In this document: in pieces, positions 7,907-15,691 of the stretch
Position numbering within the stretch: position 1 is the stretch's first letter
How the letters are laid out: the number at the start of each line of letters is the position of its first letter
Assembly: GCA_004366385.1 (NCBI GenBank)
Contig: ML178780.1
Span: 9,449-67,866 of the forward strand
Length of the DNA: 58,418 bases
Direction of reading: 5' to 3'
From: Actinomycetota bacterium
Lineage (GTDB): Bacteria > Actinomycetota > Thermoleophilia > Gaiellales > Gaiellaceae
Program-made: the position numbers and the translations under genes
The notes under the pieces: model-generated
The model's input: the letters and a program-made list of their open reading frames with translations, nothing else
Told to the model about the DNA's origin: nothing
The model's database searches: none

Positions 7907-7981
7907 CACCCCGCCCAGGGTGGGGTGTTGGACCACCCTCCACCCGCGTCGAGCGTAACCGCGAAGCCCGCACGCGTGGGT
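7907..7981 (+). repeat. Dispersed ~75-base repeat, copy A
   Basis: Begins with a 21-base near-perfect palindrome (7907-7927; arms CACCCC-G-CCC and GGG-T-GGGGTG around one base). It continues with a 24-base core (7933-7956) that is identical, in reverse complement, to 12911-12934. Flanking similarity continues to about 7981. See copy B. Confidence 0.7.
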
Positions 7982-7990
7982 CACGCGTGC
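7970..7990. repeat. Inverted repeat, 9-bp arms
   Basis: GCACGCGTG and CACGCGTGC separated by GGT form a perfect 9-base-pair stem between convergent genes. A transcription terminator is possible, although no U-tract follows on either strand; it may equally be a protein-binding palindrome. Confidence 0.45.
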
Positions 7991-8101
7991 GTGACGATTG
8001 CGTGCCAATCGTTCCACGGGCCCGTCGCTCACTCGGCTCCGGCTCGGAAGACCCCAACTCTCGGAATCTTGCCGCGCTGACGACTCGCTCCACCGGGGTT
8101 G

Positions 8102-8755
8102 TCAGGCTTGCAGTGAAGCCCTGCCGTCGAACAGCGGGAGGCAAGGCTCGACGCCTGCGATCTCGACCGCCACCGGGGAGCGCCAGTCCCTGCGTTCGAT
8201 CGCCACGACATGATCAGCGACCGGCTCGCCCCGCGGGCTCTGCGTTCGAGTCGCCAGCCCGACGTAGCCGAGCTTCTCCGAGACCCGCCGCGACGCCTCG
8301 TTCCCGTCGAGCCACGACGACTCCGCGCGGCGTGCGCCGAGGCCGCGGAACGCGAGCTCGACGACGGCCGCGCGCATCTCCGTGCCGATTCCGCGCCCCT
8401 GGTGCTCGAGACCGAGCCACGAGCCGGTGCTGACGACCTGCCGCTCGGCGAACTGCTCCGCGAGCAACCCCTGCGTGCCGGCGAGCTCGCCGCCGACCCA
8501 GACGAGCAGGTTGAGCGTCCACCGCTCGGGTGACCAGCTCTCGAGGTGGCCTTCGTGCCAGGCGACGAACTCGTCGACGAACTCCGGCTCCCCGACCCGG
8601 TCCGTCCACGCGATCGCGAACGGCATCTCCTCGGGCGGGTGCACGCCGCGCTCGGCGAGGCGGGCGAGCTCGACCAGCTCCTCGCGCGAGCCGAGTCGCA
8701 GCTCGAGCCGCGGCGTGCGCAGCCGGAGCCCGTACAGCGGCGAGACGTCGGTCAC
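8102..8755 (-). CDS. GNAT acetyltransferase, RimJ/RimL-like
   Basis: 217-residue GNAT protein. It has the L-R-T-P-R-L-E-L-R-L opening of RimJ/RimL-type enzymes, an acetyl-CoA loop E-H-Q-G-R-G-I-G-T-E near residue 120, and the S-R-R-V-S-E-K-L-G-Y motif near residue 165. Such proteins acetylate ribosomal N-termini, amino acids or antibiotics; the target is unknown. The GTG at 8755 is chosen because it overlaps the ndh stop (GTGA), giving translational coupling. Confidence 0.8.
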   Translation of the reverse strand: MTDVSPLYGLRLRTPRLELRLGSREELVELARLAERGVHPPEEMPFAIAWTDRVGEPEFVDEFVAWHEGHLESWSPERWTLNLLVWVGGELAGTQGLLAEQFAERQVVSTGSWLGLEHQGRGIGTEMRAAVVELAFRGLGARRAESSWLDGNEASRRVSEKLGYVGLATRTQSPRGEPVADHVVAIERRDWRSPVAVEIAGVEPCLPLFDGRASLQA

Positions 8756-10002
8756 TCGCCGAGCTTCTCCGGATGGCCGAGCATCGAGAGCTCCACGATG
8801 TCGCGGCGAAAGAGCAGCGAGACCGTCCAGTCGGTGACGACGCGGAGCTTCCGCGAGAGCAGCGGCAGCTGGTACAGGTGGTACGTCCGCGCCACGAACC
8901 AACCGAGGAACCCGCGGAGCCGGAGGCCGGGGATCTCCGCGATGCCCTTGTAGTGCCCGAGCGTCGCGACCTGGCCGAGCATGCGGTAGCCGTACGGCTT
9001 CGGCGCGCCGGTCAGGTTCTTCACGAGTCGCCGGGCCTGGCGGAGCGCGTGCTGGCAGGTGGGTGGGTCGACGAGGCCGGGCGTCCTTGCGTTCGGCACG
9101 GCGGCACCGTCGCCGAGCGCCCACACGTCCTCGCAGCCCTCGACGCGCAGCGTCTCGTCGACGCGCACGCGGCCGCGCTCGTCGATCGGCAGGCCGAGCG
9201 TGCTCAGCAGCGGGTGCGCGCGGACGCCGGCCGTCCAGACGAGCGTGCGGGCGGGGACGACGGTGCCGTTCGAGAGCCGGGCTGCGCGCCCGTCGTACGA
9301 CTCGAGCGTCGTCTCCACATGGATCTCGACGCCCTGCTTCTCGAGGTGCCGGTGCGCGTACTCGCCGAGCCGCATCGGGATCTCCGGGAGGATCTTCGGC
9401 GCCGCGTCCACGAGCACCCAGCGCTGCTTCACCCCACGGAGCGTCGGATAGAAACGCAGCGCGGCGTGGCTCAGGTCGTGCAGCTCCGCGAGCGCCTCGA
9501 CGCCGGCGTAGCCCGCACCCACGAACACGTAGCCGAGCTGGTCGACGGCATCCGGGTCGGTCGCGGCCAGCTCGAGCTGCTGGAGCACGCGGTTCCGGAG
9601 CGCGATCGCGTCCGCGAGGCTCTTGAACCCGAGGCCGTGCTCGGCGAGGCCCGGGACCGGCAGCGTGCGCGTGACCGCGCCGAGCGCGACGACGAGCCGC
9701 TCGTACGAGATCTCGAGCGGGCCGGTCAGGGTCTCGGCGCGGACGACGCGGGCGCTCTCGTCGAGGCTCGTCGCGCGACCGAGCAGGAGCTCCGCGTGCG
9801 GGCACATCTGCCGGATCGGCACGACGACGTGCCGCGGCTCGAGCGTGCCCGCGCCTGCCTCGGGCAGCAGCGGCGTGTAGAGCATGAAGTTCTCGGGCGA
9901 GACGATCGTCGCGCCGCGCTTCTTCAGCAGCCGCGCGACGTAGCTCCCGGCGAACCCGCCGCCGAGCACGAGCGTCCCGCCGCGAGCCTCGCGTCGCTCC
10001 AC
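8752..10002 (-). CDS. ndh: Type II NADH dehydrogenase-like FAD oxidoreductase
   Basis: 416-residue flavoprotein with an N-terminal FAD-binding G-G-G-F-A-G-S-Y motif (about residues 13-20), a second Rossmann motif G-A-G-Y-A-G-V-E-A-L-A-E-L for NADH (about 160-172), and the A-L-G-D-G-A-A-V C-terminal FAD contact. This is the layout of non-proton-pumping NADH:quinone oxidoreductase (NDH-2). The C-terminal region (W-F-V-A-R-T-Y-H-L-Y...) resembles the amphipathic membrane-binding part of NDH-2. Start is GTG with an upstream TAAGCAT box. Only five bases separate it from the divergent LOG-like gene. A sulfide:quinone or related oxidoreductase is less likely. Confidence 0.85.
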   Translation of the reverse strand: MERREARGGTLVLGGGFAGSYVARLLKKRGATIVSPENFMLYTPLLPEAGAGTLEPRHVVVPIRQMCPHAELLLGRATSLDESARVVRAETLTGPLEISYERLVVALGAVTRTLPVPGLAEHGLGFKSLADAIALRNRVLQQLELAATDPDAVDQLGYVFVGAGYAGVEALAELHDLSHAALRFYPTLRGVKQRWVLVDAAPKILPEIPMRLGEYAHRHLEKQGVEIHVETTLESYDGRAARLSNGTVVPARTLVWTAGVRAHPLLSTLGLPIDERGRVRVDETLRVEGCEDVWALGDGAAVPNARTPGLVDPPTCQHALRQARRLVKNLTGAPKPYGYRMLGQVATLGHYKGIAEIPGLRLRGFLGWFVARTYHLYQLPLLSRKLRVVTDWTVSLLFRRDIVELSMLGHPEKLGE

Positions 10003-10007
10003 GCGGC

Positions 10008-10463
10008 ATGCTTACCACGGTGGCGACGCAGGTGTCGGTGATCGGGAGCGGGGCCGAGTGGGAGGACGCGGCCGAGGAGGTCGGCCGGCTGCTCGCCGAG
10101 CGTGGCTGCACGGTCGTGACCGGCGGGCACGGCGAGGTGATGGCAGCGGCTCACCGCGGCGCGAAGGCGGCGGGCGGGACGACGCTCGCGATCCTCCCCG
10201 GCGAGCGGCACGAGGACGCGAACCCGTGGGCCGACCACGTCGTCGTGACCGGGATCGGCCACGCGCGAAATCTCGCCGTGGCGGCGTCGGGCCATGCGGT
10301 GATCGCAGTCGGGGGAAGCTGGGGGACGCTGGCGGAGATCGCGTTCGCGAAGAGGCTCGGGCGGCGCGTGGTCGCGCTCGAGGGGTCGCACGCGGTCGGC
10401 GGCGTCCCCGTCGCCGCGACGCCGGCCGAGGCGGTCGAGCTCGCGCTACGAGACCTCGGCTAG
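10008..10463 (+). CDS. LOG/TIGR00725-family nucleotide-binding protein
   Basis: 151-residue protein of the 'lysine decarboxylase-like' LOG superfamily (Rossmann-type fold; relatives are cytokinin riboside phosphoribohydrolases). Motifs: V-I-G-S-G at the start, [18 protein letters not shown] around residues 36-53, and [12 protein letters not shown] around 102-113. The last resembles the P-G-G-x-G-T-x-x-E phosphoribohydrolase motif but lacks the Pro. Possible function: nucleoside-monophosphate cleavage or molybdenum-cofactor-carrier-like binding; not provable here. Its end overlaps the convergent sigma-factor gene by 18 bases. A GTG at 10020 is an alternative start. Confidence 0.72.
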   Translation: MLTTVATQVSVIGSGAEWEDAAEEVGRLLAERGCTVVTGGHGEVMAAAHRGAKAAGGTTLAILPGERHEDANPWADHVVVTGIGHARNLAVAASGHAVIAVGGSWGTLAEIAFAKRLGRRVVALEGSHAVGGVPVAATPAEAVELALRDLG

Positions 10464-11639
10464 CCGCCGCTCGAGGTAGCGCGTCTCGGGCTCGTTCGCG
10501 GTCAGCTCCAGCGCGCGCCGGTACGCGGCTGCGGCCTCGTCACGGCGCTCGAGCCGGCGGAGGAGATCCGCGCGCGCCGCGTGCAGGAGGTGGTACTCCT
10601 CGAGCCCGTCCAGCTCGTCCATCAGCGCGAGCCCGTCCTCGAGGTCGCCCGCGAGCGCGACTGCGGCGGCGCGGTTCAGGAGCACGATCGGCGACGAGTC
10701 GAGTCGCGCGAGCGCGTCGTAGAGGAGCACGATCTCGCCCCACGGGCGTTCCTCGGCGTGCGCGGCGGCGATCGCGGCCTGGAGCTGGTAGCGGCCGGGC
10801 CGTCGCAGCGACGCGGCCCGCTCCAGCACGCGCAGCCCCTCCTCGATTCGCCCGCGGTCCCACAGCGCGCGATCCTGGTCTTCGAGGAGCACGAGCTCGC
10901 CGTCCGGCCCGATCCGCGCTGCCCGCCGCGAGTCCTGCAGCAGCATGAGCGCGAGCAGCCCGAGCACCTCCGGCTCGTCGGGCATCAGGACGGCGAGCAG
11001 CTTCCCGAGCCGGATCGCCTCGTCGCACAGGTCGGCGCGCACGTGCTCGCTCCCGCCCGTCGCGGCGTACCCCTCGTTGAACACGAGGTAGAGCACGGCG
11101 AGGACCGAGCGCAGGCGGTCCGGCAGCAGATGGTCGGGGGGCACGCGGAACGGGATCCCTGCGGCGCGGATCTTCCGCTTGGCGCGCACCAGCCGTTGCG
11201 CCATCGCTGGCTCGGCGACGAGGAACGCGCGCGCGATCTCGGTCGTCGTCAACCCGCCCACCTCGCGCAGCGTCAGCGCGACCTGGCTGTCCGCCGCAAG
11301 TGCCGGGTGGCAGCAGGTGAAGACGAGGGCCAGGCGCTCGTCCGGGATCGCGTTCACGTCCTCCTCCTCCGAGGGCATCGCCTCGAGCCGGGCGAGCGCC
11401 TCGGCCTTCTGCCGGAAGACGCGGTCGCGGCGGATGCGGTCGATCGCGCGGTTGCGGGCCGTGGTGACGATCCAGGCGCCGGGGCTGCGCGGCTCGCCGT
11501 CGCGCGGCCAGCGCTCCAGTGCCGTGGCGAACGCGTCCTGCACGGCGTCCTCGGCCAGCTCGAGGTCGCCGAGGACGCGCGTGAGGATCGAGACCGCACG
11601 GCTCCACTCCTCCCGGAAGACCTGGTCGACGCTCTGCAC
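10446..11639 (-). CDS. ECF42-type RNA polymerase sigma factor with TPR-like tail
   Basis: 397-residue extracytoplasmic-function sigma factor. Residues ~1-70 form region sigma2 ([13 protein letters not shown]). Residues ~115-165 form sigma4 with the helix-turn-helix [12 protein letters not shown]. The long C-terminal part (about 185-397) is helical with TPR-like repeats, as in the ECF42 group. In that group the sigma factor is not controlled by an anti-sigma factor; the C-terminal extension is thought to be regulatory, and the conserved neighbours are DGPF/YCII proteins, exactly as here (three copies immediately upstream). It is co-transcribed with them, 19 bases after the last one, and probably autoregulated from the promoter at 12787-12813. 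Confidence 0.93.
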   Translation of the reverse strand: MQSVDQVFREEWSRAVSILTRVLGDLELAEDAVQDAFATALERWPRDGEPRSPGAWIVTTARNRAIDRIRRDRVFRQKAEALARLEAMPSEEEDVNAIPDERLALVFTCCHPALAADSQVALTLREVGGLTTTEIARAFLVAEPAMAQRLVRAKRKIRAAGIPFRVPPDHLLPDRLRSVLAVLYLVFNEGYAATGGSEHVRADLCDEAIRLGKLLAVLMPDEPEVLGLLALMLLQDSRRAARIGPDGELVLLEDQDRALWDRGRIEEGLRVLERAASLRRPGRYQLQAAIAAAHAEERPWGEIVLLYDALARLDSSPIVLLNRAAAVALAGDLEDGLALMDELDGLEEYHLLHAARADLLRRLERRDEAAAAYRRALELTANEPETRYLERRLAEVS

Positions 11640-11658
11640 GCCTCCGTTATCGCATGCG

Positions 11659-12018
11659 CTACTGGGGGATGGGGCGGATCTCGATGGCGCCGGTCGCGTC
11701 TGCGGCCGGGATGAGCGCCGCGAGCCGGATCGCCTCGTCGAGGTCGGGGAGCTCCGTGAAGAAGACGCCGCCGAGCGCCTCCTTCGTCTCGGCGAACGGC
11801 CCGTCGGTCACGATCCGCTCGCCGTCCACGACGCGGACGACTTTCGCCGTGTCGCGCCCATCGAGCTCCTTGCCGGAGACGTTCGGGTCGGCCTTCCCGA
11901 GCTCCTCGAAGAGCGCGACCCACTTCGGCATCTCCTCCGCGCGGAGCATGGCCTTCTCCTCGTCGGAGAGGTCGATCCAGGCTCTGTCGTCGTCGTAGAT
12001 GAGCAGTGCGTACTTCAC
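11659..12018 (-). CDS. YCII-related (DGPF) protein, copy 3
   Basis: 119-residue protein of the YCII/DGPF family, a small ferredoxin-like fold of unclear biochemical role commonly encoded next to ECF41/ECF42 sigma factors. It begins V-K-Y-A-L-L-I-Y and contains [12 protein letters not shown], the family signature, followed by G-G-V-F-F. It is about 65 % alike by eye to copy 2, so the two arose by tandem duplication. GTG 12018 overlaps the copy 2 stop. Confidence 0.88.
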   Translation of the reverse strand: MKYALLIYDDDRAWIDLSDEEKAMLRAEEMPKWVALFEELGKADPNVSGKELDGRDTAKVVRVVDGERIVTDGPFAETKEALGGVFFTELPDLDEAIRLAALIPAADATGAIEIRPIPQ

Positions 12019-12392
12019 GACGCCACCTCGGCGGTCTGGCCGGCGAGCGGGCGGATCTCGATCGAGCCGTACTCCGCCGCCGGGATGAGGGTCGCGAGCC
12101 GGATGGCCTCGTCGAGGTCGGGGACGTCGACGAAGAACGCCCCGCCGAGAACCTCCTTCGTCTCCGCGAACGGGCCGTCGGTGACGATGCGCTCGCCGTC
12201 GACGACGCGCACGACCTTGGCGGTCACGCCCTCGTCGAGCTCCGTGCCGGAGACGTTCGGGTCGGCCTTGCCGAGCTCCTCGAAGAGCGCGATCCACTTC
12301 GGCATGGCCTCGGCGCGGAGGCGCGCCTTCTCGTCGTCGTCGATGTCTGCCCAGGTCGCCTGGTCGCTGTGGATGAGGAGCGCGTACTTCAC
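12015..12392 (-). CDS. YCII-related (DGPF) protein, copy 2
   Basis: 125-residue DGPF protein beginning V-K-Y-A-L-L-I-H with the [14 protein letters not shown] signature. It shares long identical stretches with copy 3 (for example [21 protein letters not shown]). The stop and start each overlap a neighbour by four bases, so all three copies should be made in step. Function unknown; the family has been proposed to sense or modify small molecules, without proof. Confidence 0.88.
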   Translation of the reverse strand: MKYALLIHSDQATWADIDDDEKARLRAEAMPKWIALFEELGKADPNVSGTELDEGVTAKVVRVVDGERIVTDGPFAETKEVLGGAFFVDVPDLDEAIRLATLIPAAEYGSIEIRPLAGQTAEVAS

Positions 12393-12754
12393 AGCTGTGC
12401 CTCCGCGGGGTCGACGTACACGGGCCGCACCTCGACGGCGCCGTGCTCGGCGGCCGGGATGCGCGCCGCCCAGTCGAGCGCGTCGCTCATCGACTGGCAC
12501 TCGAAGAGGAAGTAGCCGCCGAGTGCCTCCTTCAGCTCGGCGTACGGCCCGTCCGTCACGAGTGTCTCCTGGTCGCGGACGCGGACCGTCGTCGCGTCGC
12601 GCGTAGGCCCGAGCTCGTCGCCGCCGGTCATGACGCCGGCCTTCTGCGCGTCCTCGGCGAGCGCGCGGTAGCGGCCGTAGATCTCCGTCCGCTCGTGTTC
12701 CGAGAGGGCGTCCCAGCGCTCCTCGTCCGTGTAGATCAATGCCATGTACTGCAC
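12389..12754 (-). CDS. YCII-related (DGPF) protein, copy 1 (operon head)
   Basis: 121-residue, more divergent DGPF protein with V-T-D-G-P-Y-A-E-L-K-E-A-L-G-G-Y-F. It is the first gene of the sigma operon. The GTG at 12754 is chosen over ATG 12745 because V-Q-Y-M-A-L-I-Y aligns with the starts of the other copies, and because AAGGAGG lies seven bases upstream of it. Unlike most unit heads in this window it therefore has a proper leader and ribosome-binding site, which fits a promoter of a different sigma class. Confidence 0.87.
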   Translation of the reverse strand: MQYMALIYTDEERWDALSEHERTEIYGRYRALAEDAQKAGVMTGGDELGPTRDATTVRVRDQETLVTDGPYAELKEALGGYFLFECQSMSDALDWAARIPAAEHGAVEVRPVYVDPAEAQL

Positions 12755-12786
12755 AGCGGCCTCCTTTTCGCTCGATTCAACACCAC

Positions 12787-12813
12787 GACGAACGGGCCGT
12801 GGCGATTTCGACA
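12787..12813 (-). promoter_or_regulatory. Putative ECF42-dependent promoter
   Basis: Reading on the minus strand, TGTCGA (12813-12808) is followed after exactly 17 bases by CGTC (12790-12787), about 33 bases before the GTG of the first DGPF gene. From memory, the described ECF42 consensus is TGTCGA at -35 and CG(A/T)C at -10, so this is a full match at the right place. It implies autoregulation of the sigma factor. Not tested against background frequency. Confidence 0.65.
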
Positions 12814-12885
12814 CACGCGTCCTGCCGCGCCTTTCGTCGGGGTCGACCTGTGGAGCGATTGGCGCAGACTCTTCACGTGTGGGTG

Positions 12886-12959
12886 AACCACGCGTAGGCA
12901 CTTCGGCGGTACGCTCGACGCGGGTGGAGGGTGGCGAAGCACCCCACCCAGGGTGGGGA
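12886..12959 (-). repeat. Dispersed ~75-base repeat, copy B
   Basis: Opposite orientation to copy A. The 24-base core at 12911-12934 is identical to the reverse complement of 7933-7956. The palindromic head is at 12942-12958 (arms CCCCACCC and GGGTGGGG around a single A). Outside the core, about 70-80 % of bases agree by eye, including the A/CCCACGCGT end. The loop between core and palindrome has diverged. Confidence 0.7.
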
Positions 12960-13015
12960 CGTGGGACGCGGGACGCGGCCGCGCGGCGCCGACGACGCGA
13001 TTTCATGCGGCCCCG

Positions 13016-13410
13016 TCAGCGGCCGTAACAGCTGAGACCGAGGAACAGGACTTCGGCGAGCACGACCAGCGCCACGAGGACGGCACCCACCGCCAGCACA
13101 TCGTGGCGGGCGAGCAAGCGCCCGGTCTGCGCCCTGTCCGCCGCGACACCGCCGAGCCCGATCCCTCCGAGCGCCAGCCATCCGAAGTGCGCGAGCGCGA
13201 GCCACCAGCGCGTGCTCGACCCACCGCACTCCATGTAGTAGCCGTCGTCGATCCCGACGGCGATCGCGATCGCGAGTGCGCCGCGAGCAGCGCCCCGGCA
13301 ACGAACCCGCCGACACCGACTCGTCCGGGAGACGGGGCGCCGCGCCGCTGGAGGACGTGCCGCGACACCAGCGCGACGGCGCCGACGACGATCGCCGGCC
13401 ACACCAGCAT
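13016..13410 (-). pseudogene. Small membrane protein gene with apparent frameshift
   Basis: Two frames join to give one sensible membrane protein. From ATG 13410 the first frame reads M-L-V-W-P-A-I-V-V-G-A-V-A-L-V... then V-G-G-F-V-A-G-A-L-L, after which it becomes arginine/serine-rich. Near 13280 the neighbouring frame takes over with A-L-A-I-A-I-A-V-G-I-D-D-G-Y-Y-M-E-C and further helices to the stop at 13016. A one-base indel around 13275-13285, within a repetitive CGATCGCGATCGCG stretch, explains this. It may be a real mutation or a sequencing error. The intact protein would be ~130 residues with about four membrane segments; function unknown. Confidence 0.5.
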
Positions 13411-13424
13411 CCCGAGCAGGGCTA

Positions 13425-15662
13425 TCAGCCGGCCATTCGCCCGAGCAGCGTCCGCGCGGCCGCCTTGTCCAGCATGTCGTTGAGGTTGCCGCACTTCGGG
13501 CTCTGCACGCAGGACGGGCACCCGCTCGTGCACGGGCACTGCCGGAGCAGCGAGACCGTGTCGTCGACCCAGCCCTCGAACGACGCGAACCCGCGCGCCG
13601 TGATCCCGACCCCGCCCGCGTGCCCGTCGTACACGAAGATCGTCGGGCGGCCGGTCTGGTAGTGGACGTTCGTCGAGAGGCCGCCGATGTCCCAGCGGTC
13701 GCACATCGCCCACAGCGGCAGCAGCGCGATGAGCGTGTGCTCGGCGGCGTGGAGCGCCCCCAAGAGGACGGGCATCGCGTCGACATCCTCGAGCAGCGCG
13801 GGCTCGGGCGAGAACCAGATCGCCTCGGTCTCGAAGGTCGTCTCCGGCATCAGCATGGGGACGACGTCGAGCGTCGACCCGTCGCGGATCGCTTTCTTCG
13901 CGTACGCGACGACCTGCTCCGAGACCGACACGCGGCCCCAGTGGAGGTCGACGCCGGCCCGCCGCTCGACGCGCTCCGCCTCCTCGATCGTCGTCTCCGT
14001 CTCCTTCTTCACCTGCGTGTACCAGTCGACCGCCGCGGGCCGGACGAGCGCCACGCGCGCGTCGATGTCCAGCGCCTCCACGAGGTACTGCTCGCCGAGA
14101 TGGAGGTAGACCGCACCCTCGTGCACGGTCGAGTACGCGCGCTCGCGCTCGACGAGCCCGAGCAGCGACCCGGTGCTCGTGTCGACGACCGTGAACGCCT
14201 CCCCGTCACCGGAGCGCAGCGAGACGCGAGCCGCCGGGTAGTCGCGACCCTTCCACACGAAGCCTGCCGGGGTGCGCTCCAGCTCCGGGAGAGCTGCGGC
14301 GCGCTCGAGCGCCTCCGCCCCGAGCACCTCCTCGTCCGCCTCGTCGAGCGGCGCCTCGAACGCGGCCGACAGGACGTGCGGGTCGAGGATGCGCGGGTTC
14401 GTGTGATCGACGATCGCGGCCTCGACCCGCCGCGAGAGCAGCGCCTCCGGCTCGCGCGCGAAGAACTGGTCGAGCGCGTCCTCGCTCGCCACCAGCACCG
14501 CGAGCCCCGTCCCTCGCCGCCCCGCGCGCCCCCACTGCTGGCGCAGCGACGCGACCGTGCCCGGGAACCCGACCGAGATCGCGCAGTCGAGCAGGCCGAT
14601 GTCGATCCCGAGCTCGAGCGCGTCCGTCGCCGTCACGCCGAGCAGGTCGCCCTCGACCAGGCGCCGCTCGATCTCGCGCCGCTGCTCGGGCGTGTATCCC
14701 GCCCGGTACGGGGCGAGACGTGCCGCGGTCGCGGTATCCACGCGCTCCGCGGTGAAGCGGTGGATGAGCTCGGCGGCCTTCCGGCTCTTCGCGAAGCAGA
14801 TGGTGCGCAGCCCGCGCGAGGTGAGCCCGGAGAGGAGCCGCGCCGCATCGCCGAGCGGGCTCGCGCGCAGTCCCAGCTCCGCGTCGAGGAGCGGCGGGTT
14901 CCAGATCACGACCTCGCGCTCGGCTTTCGGGGACGTGTCCCGCTCGACCACCGTCGCCGCCACGCCGGTGAGCGACTCTCCGAGCTCGCCGGCGTTCGCG
15001 ATCGTCGCGGACGTGAGGACGAACTGCGGCTCGGCGCCGTACACGCGTGCCAGCCGCCGCAGTCGCCGCAGCACGTTCGCCACGTGCGAGCCGAAGACGC
15101 CGCGATACACGTGCGCCTCGTCCACGACGACGAAGCGGAGGTTGTGCAGCACGTCGCCCCAGCGGTCGTGATGCGGGAGCACGCCGACGTGGAGCATGTC
15201 CGGGTTCGTCAGGACCACGTTCGCCCACCTGCGGATCTGCCAGCGCCGCTCGCCGGGCGTGTCGCCGTCGTAGATCGCCGGCTTGAGCCCCTTCAGCCGC
15301 AGGTCGCCGAGCGCGCGCGCCTGATCTTGCGCCAGTGCCTTCGTGGGGTAGAGGTAGAGCGCGCGCGTCTTCGGCTGCCGCGCGATCGCGTCCAGGACGG
15401 GGAGGTTGAACGCGAGCGACTTCCCGGACGCGGTTCCCGTGGTGACGATGACGTTCTCGCCGCGCTGGGCAGCCTCCCACGCCTCGGCCTGGTGGCGGTA
15501 GAGCGTCGTGACGCCCGTGCTGACGAGCGCCGAGGCCACGCGTGGGTCGAGGTCGTCCGGGAGCGGCTCGACCCGCGCGGCGCGGGCGGGCTCGACCCCG
15601 CGGTACGCGATCTCCTCGCCCTCGAGGAGCTCGGCCCAGCCGGCTGCGACCCCGGTCGCCAT
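13425..15662 (-). CDS. DEAD/DEAH-box helicase with DUF1998 zinc domain (MrfA/YprA-like)
   Basis: 745-residue superfamily 2 DNA helicase. Motif I T-G-T-A-S-G-K-S (about residues 75-82), motif II D-E-A-H, motif III T-S-A-T-I-A-N, and motif VI Q-Q-W-G-R-A-G-R-R-G are all present. The C-terminal DUF1998 domain carries C-P-C-T-S-G-C-P-S-C-V-Q-S-P-K-C-G, the four-cysteine zinc cluster seen in Bacillus MrfA, which with the exonuclease MrfB repairs mitomycin C lesions. No MrfB-like gene is adjacent. ATG start at 15662. A perfect palindrome lies 30-54 bases upstream of the start codon. Confidence 0.88.
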   Translation of the reverse strand: MATGVAAGWAELLEGEEIAYRGVEPARAARVEPLPDDLDPRVASALVSTGVTTLYRHQAEAWEAAQRGENVIVTTGTASGKSLAFNLPVLDAIARQPKTRALYLYPTKALAQDQARALGDLRLKGLKPAIYDGDTPGERRWQIRRWANVVLTNPDMLHVGVLPHHDRWGDVLHNLRFVVVDEAHVYRGVFGSHVANVLRRLRRLARVYGAEPQFVLTSATIANAGELGESLTGVAATVVERDTSPKAEREVVIWNPPLLDAELGLRASPLGDAARLLSGLTSRGLRTICFAKSRKAAELIHRFTAERVDTATAARLAPYRAGYTPEQRREIERRLVEGDLLGVTATDALELGIDIGLLDCAISVGFPGTVASLRQQWGRAGRRGTGLAVLVASEDALDQFFAREPEALLSRRVEAAIVDHTNPRILDPHVLSAAFEAPLDEADEEVLGAEALERAAALPELERTPAGFVWKGRDYPAARVSLRSGDGEAFTVVDTSTGSLLGLVERERAYSTVHEGAVYLHLGEQYLVEALDIDARVALVRPAAVDWYTQVKKETETTIEEAERVERRAGVDLHWGRVSVSEQVVAYAKKAIRDGSTLDVVPMLMPETTFETEAIWFSPEPALLEDVDAMPVLLGALHAAEHTLIALLPLWAMCDRWDIGGLSTNVHYQTGRPTIFVYDGHAGGVGITARGFASFEGWVDDTVSLLRQCPCTSGCPSCVQSPKCGNLNDMLDKAAARTLLGRMAG

Positions 15663-15691
15663 CGCGGCAGTGTCGCAGCCGCCTCGAGCCG

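Larger units (their letters stand above)
7827..8101. other. Convergent intergenic region with repeats
   Basis: Between the ends of ligD and the minus-strand acetyltransferase. It contains one copy of a ~75-base dispersed repeat (7907-7981) and an overlapping perfect inverted repeat GCACGCGTG-GGT-CACGCGTGC at 7970-7990, which could act as a terminator. The remainder shows nothing recognisable. Confidence 0.55.
12755..13015. other. Intergenic region upstream of the ECF42 operon
   Basis: 261 bases holding the putative ECF42 promoter near its left end and one copy (B) of the dispersed ~75-base repeat at 12886-12959. The rest (12960-13015) shows no gene or clear signal. Confidence 0.55.

Noticed and set aside
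5214-8144. A 976-codon minus-strand open frame opposite ligD
   Set aside because: Low-complexity Arg/Val/Glu sequence with no domain; ligD on the plus strand has all active-site motifs.
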